Part shown: piece by piece, positions 1 to 7,692 of the stretch
How the letters are laid out: every line of letters starts with the position of its first letter
Numbering within the stretch: position 1 is the first letter of the stretch
The notes under the pieces: generated by a model
Databases searched by the model: none
The model's input: the letters and a program-made list of their open reading frames with translations, nothing else
What the model was told of the DNA's origin: nothing
Program-made: the position numbers and the translations under genes
Origin: Bhargavaea changchunensis
GTDB lineage: Bacteria > Bacillota > Bacilli > Bacillales_A > Planococcaceae
NCBI RefSeq assembly: GCF_042665595.1
Contig: NZ_JBHTCT010000038.1
Span: 124,001 to 188,000, forward strand
Direction of reading: 5' to 3'
DNA length: 64,000 nt

Positions 1-124
1 CCGATTCAGGATCAATGCCGGCTACAAGAGCCAGCTCCATGGCACCGTCATTCTTCAAAATCTTATACATCAGATCTGTCCCGATGTTACCGGATCCCAG
101 AATCGCTGCTTTAATTTTCGCCAT
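1..124 (-). CDS. mhpF: Acetaldehyde dehydrogenase (acylating), N-terminal part only
   Basis: The 41 visible residues begin MAKIKAAILGSGNIGTDLMY, the N-terminal Rossmann nucleotide-binding segment (GSGNIG) typical of the DmpF/MhpF acylating acetaldehyde dehydrogenases, which turn acetaldehyde, NAD+ and CoA into acetyl-CoA in the lower meta-cleavage pathway. The gene runs off the left edge, so the catalytic cysteine is not visible. A purine-rich GGAAGG ribosome binding site precedes the ATG. It is the last visible gene of the aromatic-degradation operon, 83 bp after the ring-cleavage dioxygenase, which fits its role; identity is inferred from this short stretch plus context. Confidence 0.8.
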   Translation of the reverse strand, partial: MAKIKAAILGSGNIGTDLMYKILKNDGAMELALVAGIDPES

Positions 125-154
125 CTGTTCGTCCACCTTCCTTCCATTATGTAA

Positions 155-204
155 ATGGAAGATTCCTTAAAAAAGTTCACACTCTTTTAAAGGGATCTTT
201 CCAT
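155..204 (-). promoter_or_regulatory. Intercistronic hairpin between dioxygenase and aldehyde dehydrogenase
   Basis: An imperfect inverted repeat (ATGGAA-GAT-CCTT paired with AAGG-ATC-TTCCAT) fills most of the 83-bp gap. It lacks a following T-run in the operon direction, so it is more likely an mRNA-processing or stabilising stem than a terminator. Function is an inference. Confidence 0.4.
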
Positions 205-207
205 TCA

Positions 208-1191
208 TTATTTGGCTATTATGACTTCCGGGAGTGTCACCGGAGTGCCCTGGGTCCACCACGATTCAGGGAACGCCGTTCCGATCCACGTATCTCCGTA
301 ACCAGGTGTGTCTTTCATTTCCCAGATGACCGGCTCAAACGTCGGGTCCGTAATCAGGTATCCGGCATCACCGAACAGTTCAATCCGGTTGCCGCCGGGC
401 TCGTGCACATACATGCAGAACGCCTGGCTGATCCCGTGTTTGTTTGGAGGCACTTCGATATGGTAATCGTTGTCTTTCAGCAGGTCGCTGATGTCGAACA
501 GATTTTGAGGAATACCGTACCAGTAGCACAGGTGATGAAGTTTTCCCGGAACCTGGTTCGGCTCCTGCATAAAGGCGATTTCATGGACCAGGTTGGAGAC
601 GCTCATCCAGCTGCCGAGGGGCGTTCCCTGATCCTGGATCTGCTCTCTCAGCCTGAAGCCGAGGGCATCGAGCATAAAGTCCGTGTTTTTCGCCGTATCG
701 GACGTCATCAGGTTGATATGGTCCAGGCGGCGCACGGGAACACCGCGATCCGGGCGTTTGACGTTACGGTTCAGGAGGCGGCTCTTTTCTCCGTCCTGCT
801 GCTTGTAGTAGTCGACCTCGAACATCAACTCCATGTTGTGTCCATCAGGCGTGGTGAACTGATACGCCGGGCCATGCCCGACATCCCCGTCGATCCAGCC
901 CTTGCCCAGGCCCGTTGCCTCGACCGCTTGGACACGGCGTTCGAGTGCTTTTGGCGTGTGCGTGCGCCATCCGACATGCCCCAGGCCGGCATCCTTGGAT
1001 TCGGTGATCTTCAGTGTGTTTTGGTACGAATCCTCATAAGCTTTGAGGTAGACCGATTGCCCCTCACGGGCGGTAACGCTCATCCCCAAAAATCGAGTGA
1101 AAAATTCGACGGTCTCCTGCGGCTTCGGTGACAGCAGTTCCACATGCGCCAGTTGTGCGACATCGAAAACCGGTTCTTTGAATTGAGTCAT
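208..1191 (-). CDS. Catechol 2,3-dioxygenase (extradiol, VOC superfamily)
   Basis: This 327-residue protein has two vicinal-oxygen-chelate modules (about residues 10-125 and 152-275), the build of type I extradiol dioxygenases that open catechol to 2-hydroxymuconic semialdehyde. The iron ligands are visible: His158 (RLDH), His219 or 220 (KLHH) and Glu271 (NRIELF). The stretch from His252 to Glu271 fits the extradiol dioxygenase signature (H-x7-MY-x2-EP-x-G-x3-E). Length matches the catechol 2,3-dioxygenases described from phenol-degrading thermophilic Bacillus/Geobacillus. It follows the hydroxylase/reductase pair and precedes an acylating acetaldehyde dehydrogenase, so catechol is the likely substrate; homoprotocatechuate is the alternative. 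GGGGG lies 7 nt before the ATG. Confidence 0.9.
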   Translation of the reverse strand: MTQFKEPVFDVAQLAHVELLSPKPQETVEFFTRFLGMSVTAREGQSVYLKAYEDSYQNTLKITESKDAGLGHVGWRTHTPKALERRVQAVEATGLGKGWIDGDVGHGPAYQFTTPDGHNMELMFEVDYYKQQDGEKSRLLNRNVKRPDRGVPVRRLDHINLMTSDTAKNTDFMLDALGFRLREQIQDQGTPLGSWMSVSNLVHEIAFMQEPNQVPGKLHHLCYWYGIPQNLFDISDLLKDNDYHIEVPPNKHGISQAFCMYVHEPGGNRIELFGDAGYLITDPTFEPVIWEMKDTPGYGDTWIGTAFPESWWTQGTPVTLPEVIIAK

Positions 1192-1238
1192 TACTAATCC
1201 CCCTAAGGATTTTTATTTGATGGACAGCTCGAGTCCCG

Positions 1239-1718
1239 TCAGATCACAGCACCCGTTTTTTCCAGAGATTGATATTGGCCTTTGTAGAAGAGCAGCGGAT
1301 CCGAGCAGTCTTCGAGCTTCAGGTCGACCACTTTGCCGATAAACAGCGTATGGTCTCCCTCAACATGCTCATTGACGACGTCACAGACGATTTGAACCGA
1401 GCAGTCCTTGATGACCGGCAGATCGGACAGCCATTCAAATTCGACGTGGTGCTTTTCCTTGATCTGTCCGGCAAAGATCATCGAGAGATCCTTCTGGTCA
1501 TTGGATAGGATGTTCACCGCGTACTTCCGGCTCTTCCGGATTTTATCCAGCATGCTGGCATTTTCACCGATTGAAATCACGATCAGCTTCGGATCCAGTG
1601 AGACGGACATAAAGGCATTTGCTGTCATCCCGTGTACGTCTCCGTCCACTTCTGTAGTAATGACATTGACACCCGTGGCAAAATTCCCCATGGCATTTCT
1701 GAACTGACGATCATCCAT
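1239..1718 (-). CDS. Flavin reductase component of two-component aromatic hydroxylase
   Basis: A 159-residue flavin reductase-like domain protein (HpaC/PheA2 family) that would use NADH to make reduced FAD for the neighbouring oxygenase. Family features seen are the N-terminal FRNAMGNFATGVNVITT segment, the MTANAFMSVSLDPKL stretch around residues 31-45 that lines the flavin site, and the C-terminal PLLFYKGQY. Length fits the 155-170 residues usual for short-chain members. It lies 45 bp downstream of the oxygenase and 47 bp upstream of the ring-cleavage gene in one operon, with GGAGGG before the ATG. The pairing with the oxygenase is inferred from adjacency and family knowledge. Confidence 0.88.
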   Translation of the reverse strand: MDDRQFRNAMGNFATGVNVITTEVDGDVHGMTANAFMSVSLDPKLIVISIGENASMLDKIRKSRKYAVNILSNDQKDLSMIFAGQIKEKHHVEFEWLSDLPVIKDCSVQIVCDVVNEHVEGDHTLFIGKVVDLKLEDCSDPLLFYKGQYQSLEKTGAVI

Positions 1719-1763
1719 TGGAAACCCTCCTTTTGAGATTCCTGACCTTACGATCAGTCCGAC

Positions 1764-3278
1764 TTATTGTTTAACCAGTGCTTCCACTTCGGACGGGTTG
1801 ACCCATGTTTCATTCGTCCAGCCATGCAGGTCATAGTCGCCCATCGCTGTTTCGGCAAAGGACTTGAACGAGTCTGCAGCCCCTACAGCTTCCGCATGCT
1901 TCAGCGCTTCGAGGCGGATATTCTCGGTGTTGCCCGCATAGTTGATTTCATAGAGTTCATGTCGTCCGCCAAATTCGGAACCGATGGAATCCCAGACCAT
2001 CTTCAGCAGCTTGATCTTGTCTTCCGCTTCGATCCCGGTGCCGCGATAGTACTTGTCGATATACGGCCGGAGCTCAGGATTCAGAAGATCGCTTGCGCTG
2101 GACGGGAGTTGGATCAGGCCGCCTGCGACCACTTGCTCGAAGATGTTCTTCACTCGTACCCATGTGTTTGGTGCGAGGACGCGATAGGCATTTGCGTAGA
2201 ATCCGTTCGGAACTTTTAGGCCGTTCATGCCCTGGTCCGGCTCGCTTGCCATGGCGGTCGTCAGTCCCCAGATCATGTTTCTGAGGGCGATGACTTCCCC
2301 GACATTCACCTGAACGCCCCTGAATTGGTGGGTCCCCGCTGCCTCTGTCGCCTTCAGAAGCAGTCCGGCCATGAAGTCCAGCTTGACAGCCAGGCGGGTC
2401 GCGCCATGGAACGAGAATCGGTTCACAAACTTGGTTCCCGCGACAAAATTGTTTGATACTTCCACGTTTTGATAGGCCAGAACATCTTCCCACGGGATGA
2501 AGACATTATCCAAAACGATCACGGCATCATTTTCATCAAACCGGCTGGAAAGCGGATAATCGAACGGCTTTCCGTTGGTTGTTGCATTCAGCTCAAACGA
2601 TTGGCGGCTGATCATCTTTACGCCTGGCGCGTTCATCGCTACAAAGAAGATGAGAGCGTGGCTCTGGTCACCGCCTCCGAGGTCTTTCGGACCGTAATTG
2701 GCGACGAAGTTATAATTCGTAAGAGGAGCAGCCGTCCCGACCATCTTGGCACCGCTTACAATGATTCCGTCATCTTTTTCTTTCACCACACGGACAAAGA
2801 CGTCTTTGTTTTCATGCAGTGGTTTTGAGCGGTCGACTTGCGGGTTAATGACGGTATGGTTGACGAATGAGACATCTTTCGAGACTTTTTGGTACCAGGC
2901 ACGGGCGTTGTCTTCGAATCCTTTGTAGAATTCGGCGTATCCGTTCAGGTGGCCGATGAATGAAGCTTTATAATCAGGTGTTCGTCCCATGAATCCGTAG
3001 TTCAGCTTTGACCATTCTGCAATGGCATCCCGCTGCTCGATGAGATCCTGAGAGCTGGTCGGTGTCACAAAGAATTTATGTGTTTTGTCTCCAAATTCGT
3101 TGGTTGTGACGAGTTTCTTGCTTAGTTCCTTGTCGTGGAGGGCGTCATACATTCTGGCATAGGAGCGGGCTGCGTTACGGAAGGCCGGATGGGTGGTCAC
3201 ATCGTCAACTTTTTCACCGTTCAAGTAGACTGCTCTTCCATCTCTGAGGCTTTCTAAGTATTCGTTGCCTGTTAACAT
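1764..3278 (-). CDS. HpaB-family FADH2-dependent aromatic hydroxylase (phenol or 4-hydroxyphenylacetate ortho-hydroxylase)
   Basis: Oxygenase component of a two-component flavin monooxygenase that adds an ortho hydroxyl to a phenol ring. With the chosen start the protein has 504 residues, matching PheA1/HpaB enzymes. Substrate-site residues conserved in HpaB are present: Arg99 and Tyr103 in GRTPDY and His141 in VNHTVINP; the KMVGTAAPLT stretch is the flavin-binding region. An ATG five codons upstream exists, but GGAGGATGAAGAA immediately before the internal ATG marks that as the real start. The linked catechol dioxygenase and XylR-type sensor favour phenol as substrate; 4-hydroxyphenylacetate cannot be excluded from sequence alone. 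First gene of the operon. Confidence 0.88.
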   Translation of the reverse strand: MLTGNEYLESLRDGRAVYLNGEKVDDVTTHPAFRNAARSYARMYDALHDKELSKKLVTTNEFGDKTHKFFVTPTSSQDLIEQRDAIAEWSKLNYGFMGRTPDYKASFIGHLNGYAEFYKGFEDNARAWYQKVSKDVSFVNHTVINPQVDRSKPLHENKDVFVRVVKEKDDGIIVSGAKMVGTAAPLTNYNFVANYGPKDLGGGDQSHALIFFVAMNAPGVKMISRQSFELNATTNGKPFDYPLSSRFDENDAVIVLDNVFIPWEDVLAYQNVEVSNNFVAGTKFVNRFSFHGATRLAVKLDFMAGLLLKATEAAGTHQFRGVQVNVGEVIALRNMIWGLTTAMASEPDQGMNGLKVPNGFYANAYRVLAPNTWVRVKNIFEQVVAGGLIQLPSSASDLLNPELRPYIDKYYRGTGIEAEDKIKLLKMVWDSIGSEFGGRHELYEINYAGNTENIRLEALKHAEAVGAADSFKSFAETAMGDYDLHGWTNETWVNPSEVEALVKQ

Positions 3279-3340
3279 TTCTTCATCCTCCAATGCTATT
3301 ATTCTCTGACTATTCCTTCATCTTTCAACATCAGTCTATT

Positions 3341-3354
3341 TGAAAACGCTTTCC
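3341..3354 (-). promoter_or_regulatory. cre-like site (CcpA) upstream of the hydroxylase operon
   Basis: TGAAAACGCTTTCC matches the palindromic cre core TGNAANCGNTTNCA at all fixed positions except the last base. It lies about 60 bp upstream of the hydroxylase start, where CcpA could repress aromatic catabolism when preferred sugars are present. Three ACATCA (TGATGT on the coding strand) copies nearby, two of them 17 bp apart, are possible activator sites but too weak to call separately. Confidence 0.55.
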
Positions 3355-3424
3355 CCAACAATGACCGCAACTGCTCAAACATCATGAGTTTTTAGACATC
3401 AGCTGTCAGTCTTGATGGACCCAT

Positions 3425-3464
3425 CAAAAAAACTTCCGTTCCCCTGCATAGGTGAACGGAAGTT
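3425..3464 (-). terminator. Rho-independent terminator of the XylR_N/PucR regulator
   Basis: An 11-bp perfect stem (AACTTCCGTTC / GAACGGAAGTT) with a T-run on the minus strand sits just after the regulator stop codon and isolates it from the downstream hydroxylase operon. In the other direction it also has an adjoining T-run. Confidence 0.85.
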
Positions 3465-3466
3465 TT

Positions 3467-5356
3467 TCAATAGCTCTCCAATTTAATCTTGCCGATAGAT
3501 ACCAGCACCTGTATGGATAACAAAAGTTTGTATGCTGTTTCAGGATTCCGCAACTCCCGATCGAGAAGCTTCTCTATTTTCCCGATCCTGTACCTGAGTC
3601 CGCTTAAAGATAAGGCAAGGTCTGAAGATGTCTGTTCCAGATTCCCGCCATTTTGCAAATACACATACAACGTTTTGATCAGATCCAATTTCTTGTCATC
3701 ATTCAGATCTTCGCTGAGGGGGAGCAGTGTGTGAACGGCTATTTTTTCAATATCCTTCTGGTTATTCGGATTGATCAGTGGACCGATGATCCCTAACGAT
3801 TCAAACTCCTGTATAGAATGATATCCCGTTGTCATTCTCAGCGCTGTAAGTGCTTCTTCATAGCTGGCCTTTACTTTTTCAATTTCATCAGAACACATGC
3901 TGATTCCCGCCCTGACGGATGAGGAAGGATAATGTTTTCTCAGATAACTCAAGTAGCTTTCACATGTGCCCCTGATCCCATGCTTCTCAATTTCTTCTTT
4001 CAGGAACAGCAATACGAGATGGCCTGCCTGTTGCCCGATCAAACTATGAATACCGCAATTCTTAAAGAAGACTGATGTGCTGTTCATTACTTCCTCCAGG
4101 ACAGCCAGTTCCTTTTTGTAATCCGGTTCATCATGTTCAAATTGAATAGCCACAATATAGTAGGGCTGAAATAAATCGACCCCGACAAAGTGACTTCTCC
4201 TTACAATCTCTTCCTTTGTAAATTCATTGTTTAAAACACGCTCCAAAAACCTTCCCTTTAACCTTTCCTGAGCTGCAGTCTCCGTTTGCCTGTTCAGGAT
4301 ATACAATGCACAAACCGAAGATATCCGTTCAATGACCATCTGTAATGACGCTGAATCGTCGTTTTCACATTCCCGGCAAACAAAAGAACAATATCCGATG
4401 GTTTGCCCCTGTAAGACGACCGGGGTGGTAATCCTGATATGATCGTGCATTTCAATAATCTTCGTCCGCCGGAACGTCTTCTTCATTGTTGCTTTGCATT
4501 TCACAAACGATTTGAATGACTGGTTCAGCCTGTCCGATTGTCCGTCCGGTATCCCGCCGGATGCAATCGGCTGCAAATCCGCATCTTCAATCAAGATCGC
4601 CGTCTTGGTCAAGCGATAAACGAAATCCATGATGGATTCCAGATCCTTTCCGTCCAGAATCTCCTCTGTCAATTTATTATAAATATCGGATACGCTTTTT
4701 AGGCGATTTCGTTCCTCGAGCAGTTTTTCATAGGTTAACTCCAACTCCTTGACGATGGGTTCTTCATTGTAAAACTTCAGTTCATCATTCATATCTTCCG
4801 TCCAATAATCACTTGTCCTTCCGACAAATCTGCAGACACTGTCGCCTTTCCCTCTGCAGGCTACTTCTTTGATCAATACGGTCTGATTGCTGATTTCGCT
4901 CAGAAAACCGCTGACATAACCGACCAATGAATGGCAGACCGGCGCATCGGCAGTCCCGAAATGACTGACGTGCTCCTCCGCTTCATAAGAAAACTCCCAA
5001 GTCCCTTCCAGATACACGGAGTACTTATCGTTGCGCTTTTTTACCGCCAAATGGGTGATCATCGGAATGACATGCCCCTGCAGTCGATGAAAAACAGTTC
5101 CTTTCTGGATGATTTCCTCGATTGGAGCACCTTTGTATTTGGCTAATATGGCCTTGGCATCCTTTCGGCCCAGATCAGAACCGTATCGGATCAAAAAACC
5201 TTTCACTCTGTCCTTTCCGATGTTTGAATACAGGTCCTTTCTCAAAATCCCGAAAGAAGAGGTCGGAACCAAAACGGCTCTGCTGCCCTCTGAATAGATC
5301 AGTCCATTATGTCCAATGCTGATATCCCGCTCTAACTCTGGATTTGTAATTTCCAA
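3467..5356 (-). CDS. Hybrid aromatic-sensing regulator: XylR_N + V4R sensor with PucR-type output
   Basis: About 629 residues. The N-terminal part (about 1-115) resembles the XylR_N ligand-binding domain of phenol/toluene activators, followed by a V4R domain with its conserved cysteines (Cys141, Cys167, Cys175 in CRGKGDSVCRF). The middle has GAF-like and CdaR/GGDEF-like regions, and the last 65 residues (NGGNLEQTSSDLALSLSGLRYRI) are a PucR-type helix-turn-helix. There is no sigma-54 AAA+ domain, unlike DmpR/XylR. I chose the TTG start because AGGAG lies 10 nt before it; a TTG 20 codons upstream lacks a ribosome binding site and would overlap a cre site. It probably activates the adjacent hydroxylase operon in response to phenols; this is inferred. 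Confidence 0.82.
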   Translation of the reverse strand: MEITNPELERDISIGHNGLIYSEGSRAVLVPTSSFGILRKDLYSNIGKDRVKGFLIRYGSDLGRKDAKAILAKYKGAPIEEIIQKGTVFHRLQGHVIPMITHLAVKKRNDKYSVYLEGTWEFSYEAEEHVSHFGTADAPVCHSLVGYVSGFLSEISNQTVLIKEVACRGKGDSVCRFVGRTSDYWTEDMNDELKFYNEEPIVKELELTYEKLLEERNRLKSVSDIYNKLTEEILDGKDLESIMDFVYRLTKTAILIEDADLQPIASGGIPDGQSDRLNQSFKSFVKCKATMKKTFRRTKIIEMHDHIRITTPVVLQGQTIGYCSFVCRECENDDSASLQMVIERISSVCALYILNRQTETAAQERLKGRFLERVLNNEFTKEEIVRRSHFVGVDLFQPYYIVAIQFEHDEPDYKKELAVLEEVMNSTSVFFKNCGIHSLIGQQAGHLVLLFLKEEIEKHGIRGTCESYLSYLRKHYPSSSVRAGISMCSDEIEKVKASYEEALTALRMTTGYHSIQEFESLGIIGPLINPNNQKDIEKIAVHTLLPLSEDLNDDKKLDLIKTLYVYLQNGGNLEQTSSDLALSLSGLRYRIGKIEKLLDRELRNPETAYKLLLSIQVLVSIGKIKLESY

Positions 5357-5401
5357 GTAGCTATCACTCCTATGACCACTGGTGATTAGGACGGTGTTCA
5401 C

Positions 5402-5415
5402 TGTAAACGCTTGCA
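5402..5415 (-). promoter_or_regulatory. cre site (CcpA) upstream of the aromatic regulator
   Basis: TGTAAACGCTTGCA is a full match to the palindrome TGNAANCGNTTNCA. It lies about 46 bp before the regulator's TTG start, suggesting carbon catabolite repression of the regulator itself as well as of the operon. The overlap with the longer possible reading frame supports the shorter start. Confidence 0.65.
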
Positions 5416-5567
5416 ATTATACTGATTCAATATTTACATATTAGTGAATTATCAAATATCAGTCAATCGAACTAAAGGACCCTTGCCAAAAACAGGCGAA
5501 ACGATCTCATCCAGACGCTTCGATCAGGGTTCGCTTTCACCATCCCCTCTTCCATAAAAATGAAAAA

Positions 5568-5592
5568 GAGAAGGCGGTTATTGCGCCTTCTC
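5568..5592 (-). terminator. Second tandem terminator downstream of the STAS protein
   Basis: Perfect 9-bp stem GAGAAGGCG / CGCCTTCTC followed on the minus strand by TTTTTC. The rest of the 360-bp gap to the regulator holds an AT-rich promoter-like stretch (about 5416-5470) and nothing coding that I recognise. Confidence 0.75.
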
Positions 5593-5634
5593 CATTTCCC
5601 TCTCACCCATCCACAGAGATCTTTATCATAATAA

Positions 5635-5664
5635 GACGCCCCGACTGAGTTTAGTCGGGACGTC
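5635..5664 (-). terminator. First terminator downstream of the STAS protein
   Basis: Stem GACGTCCCGACT / AGTCGGGGCGTC (one G-T type mismatch) followed by TTATTA on the minus strand, 55 bp after the stop codon. Together with the next hairpin it forms a tandem terminator. Confidence 0.75.
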
Positions 5665-5719
5665 CCTTAGTTGTTGATAGGTCATAATCGTGAAACTTTA
5701 CCTGCAAAAACTCTGAGTA

Positions 5720-6559
5720 CTAAACACCATTCGGGTTTAAGGACAGAGCATTTTCCAATGTTGAATAGGTTGGGATATTCTCAAACGAAAGCCCCAGATG
5801 AATGGCTGTTTGAGCAATCTCAGGTCTGATTCCGCATAGGATTGTTTTAACGCCCAATAGCGTTAATGCCTCGGACATTTGGAAGATTTGCTGGGCCACC
5901 ATTGTATCGATCGTTACGACTCCGGATAAGTCGATATAAAGGCTTTCAAGCCGTTTTTCATTACTTTGCCTTAACGCATTTTCGAGTATGAAATTGGCAC
6001 GTTCACTATCAATATCGCCAATAAGCGGCAGCAATCCGATATTTTTTGTAATCGTGATGACAGGTGAACTCAACTTCTTTATAAGCTCCCGGTGAGCGTT
6101 TAACTTCTTCATTGCGTGTCGGTCATACTCATCGAAAAACCATACAGTAACCTGATCCATCGTGTCTATAATCAGCTTTTCCCACGCCTCTTTATCCTCT
6201 GGCGAATACTGATTTTCGTGCGAAGCCCCAAATTCTTCGATTAACTTTAGATATTGATTTCGTGTTCTATAAAATTCACCCAGTATCAGAGTCGAGGAAG
6301 TCTCCAGATGTTTTTGATCAGAAGCGACCATAACGATCCAGTCTTCCAACTCTTTTAAAAACTTTTCTTCTGCGATAAAAACGCTAAAGAAAATATGATG
6401 GAACTTATTGTTTTGATTTTTAAGGAATGTAAGTTCTTTAGGGTCATTCGTAGTATAGACGCCTCCTGATGAGGCTTTATCCAATCCCTCGTACCATTCC
6501 TCTGTTAATTCCGTGGCTTTACAAATGAGAAAATCATAAAGCTGCTGATACTTCGTCAA
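5720..6559 (-). CDS. RsbR-family STAS domain protein (stressosome-type co-antagonist)
   Basis: About 279 residues. The N-terminal two thirds are helical and resemble the non-haem globin sensor of RsbR paralogues; the C-terminal STAS domain starts near SSPVITITKNIGLLPL and contains SGVVTIDTMVAQQIF, including the Thr expected at the RsbT phosphorylation site. RsbR proteins sit in the stressosome and relay stress to sigma-B. I chose a TTG start since GGAGG lies 10 nt before it and homologues begin at the YQQLYDFL segment; an in-frame ATG 26 codons upstream has no clear ribosome binding site and its codons are AT-rich like a promoter region. No rsbS/T genes are adjacent. Confidence 0.8.
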   Translation of the reverse strand: MTKYQQLYDFLICKATELTEEWYEGLDKASSGGVYTTNDPKELTFLKNQNNKFHHIFFSVFIAEEKFLKELEDWIVMVASDQKHLETSSTLILGEFYRTRNQYLKLIEEFGASHENQYSPEDKEAWEKLIIDTMDQVTVWFFDEYDRHAMKKLNAHRELIKKLSSPVITITKNIGLLPLIGDIDSERANFILENALRQSNEKRLESLYIDLSGVVTIDTMVAQQIFQMSEALTLLGVKTILCGIRPEIAQTAIHLGLSFENIPTYSTLENALSLNPNGV

Positions 6560-6713
6560 TTTCCCCCGTCCTCCATCCAAGTATTTAGTTTGATCATATT
6601 TTGGAAATTCAATTTTTCGTACTGTCAGCATCGGCATTCCAAAAAATCATATCACAAAAAGGCACATATGCCTTCTCCTCTATCCGTCAGAATTATCACG
6701 AGTTTTGTGCAAC

Positions 6714-6744
6714 ATAAAAAAGCTCGGAGCCTCTCTCCAAGCTT
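6714..6744 (-). terminator. Terminator of the GNAT gene
   Basis: Stem AAGCT-GGAG / CTCC-AGCTT followed by a T-run on the minus strand; the stem reaches the stop codon of the acetyltransferase. Confidence 0.7.
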
Positions 6745-7295
6745 TAATTCCATTCTCTTTTTAAAAGTGATAAAGAATAGTGGTCATAGTATTTTCCTCT
6801 ATAGAGGTGCTTGTCTCTATAAATGCCTTCATTTTTAAAATTTAGGCCCAATAACAATTTCCATGATCGTTGGTTTTCTACTGCAACATATGCATTAATA
6901 CGGTTTAGCTTCATGTTGTCAAAACCGCTCCCGATAGCAGCGGTCAATGCCTCTTTCATATATCCCCGGCCCCAAAATTCAGGAGATAAGTCATAACCGA
7001 TCTCAGCTATATGATTGGTCCGGTCCCATAAATGAAAGCCGCATGTCCCGATCCGTTCGCCGGTTTCCTTCTTAACCAAGACCCATCTGTTGTACCCGGC
7101 ATTTTCCGGGTCGGAGTAGAAATCCACCAGCTCGGCTGCTTCTTCTCTGCTTGTGAAATTCTCTTCATCGTAAAGATACTCACAAACTTTGTCATCACTG
7201 AAATGTTCATAAAGAAATTCTGTATCTTCTTCGCTTACATTTCTCAAGAACAGCCGTTCCGACCCCAAATCGGGAAAGAGTAATGGCTTACTCAT
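6744..7295 (-). CDS. GNAT N-acetyltransferase, RimJ/RimL type
   Basis: 183 residues, the usual size of single-domain RimJ/RimL-like acetyltransferases. It opens with the family's SERLFLRNVSEEDTEFLYEHF segment, has the central beta strands CGFHLWDR and AEIGYDLSPEFWGRGYMKEAL, which includes the pyrophosphate-binding motif A (WGRGYMKEA), and ends with INAYVAVENQRSWKLLLGLNF. It would transfer acetyl from acetyl-CoA to an amine; the substrate cannot be told from sequence (ribosomal protein N-terminus or small molecule). Good ribosome binding site (GGAGATGAACC). It interrupts the B. subtilis synteny, where pcrB follows yerC. Confidence 0.85.
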   Translation of the reverse strand: MSKPLLFPDLGSERLFLRNVSEEDTEFLYEHFSDDKVCEYLYDEENFTSREEAAELVDFYSDPENAGYNRWVLVKKETGERIGTCGFHLWDRTNHIAEIGYDLSPEFWGRGYMKEALTAAIGSGFDNMKLNRINAYVAVENQRSWKLLLGLNFKNEGIYRDKHLYRGKYYDHYSLSLLKREWN

Positions 7296-7337
7296 GGTTC
7301 ATCTCCTAAAGGACTACTTGTGCGTGAGATCGGATCC

Positions 7338-7652
7338 TCACGCCTTTTCTTCTTCCTTATCCTTTTCATCCATGCGCTCCAGAATCTCTCCGTAGCCGCC
7401 GGAGCCGTAGTCGAAGCAGCGCCGGACGCGGGAGATGGTGGCGGTGGAGGCGCCGGTTTCGTTTTTGATGTTTTCGTATGTGTAGCCCATTTTCAGCATC
7501 CGCGCCACGTTCAGCCGCTGTGAGAGCGACTGGACCTCACTGATCGTCGCGAGGTCATCGAAGAAGCGGTAGCATTCGTCCAGGTCACGCAGTTCGAGGA
7601 TCGCTTCGAACAGCGCGTCGGTCTGCGGGCCGCGCAGTTTTTCGAGTGCCAT
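7338..7652 (-). CDS. yerC: YerC/YecD family TrpR-related protein
   Basis: 104 residues with a TrpR-like helix-turn-helix: the helices RLNVARMLKMGYTYENIKNE and the recognition segment GASTATISRVRRCF (about residues 60-80). The family (TIGR02531-type YerC/YecD) is conserved in Firmicutes; DNA targets are not established as far as I know. It stands directly downstream of yerB in the same order as in B. subtilis, 40 bp from it. AAAGGAGG precedes the ATG. The N-terminal half is acidic-amphipathic, consistent with dimerisation as in TrpR. Confidence 0.9.
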   Translation of the reverse strand: MALEKLRGPQTDALFEAILELRDLDECYRFFDDLATISEVQSLSQRLNVARMLKMGYTYENIKNETGASTATISRVRRCFDYGSGGYGEILERMDEKDKEEEKA

Positions 7653-7692
7653 GTCGGCACCTCCTTTATCTGTTCAATCAGTTCATACGGAT

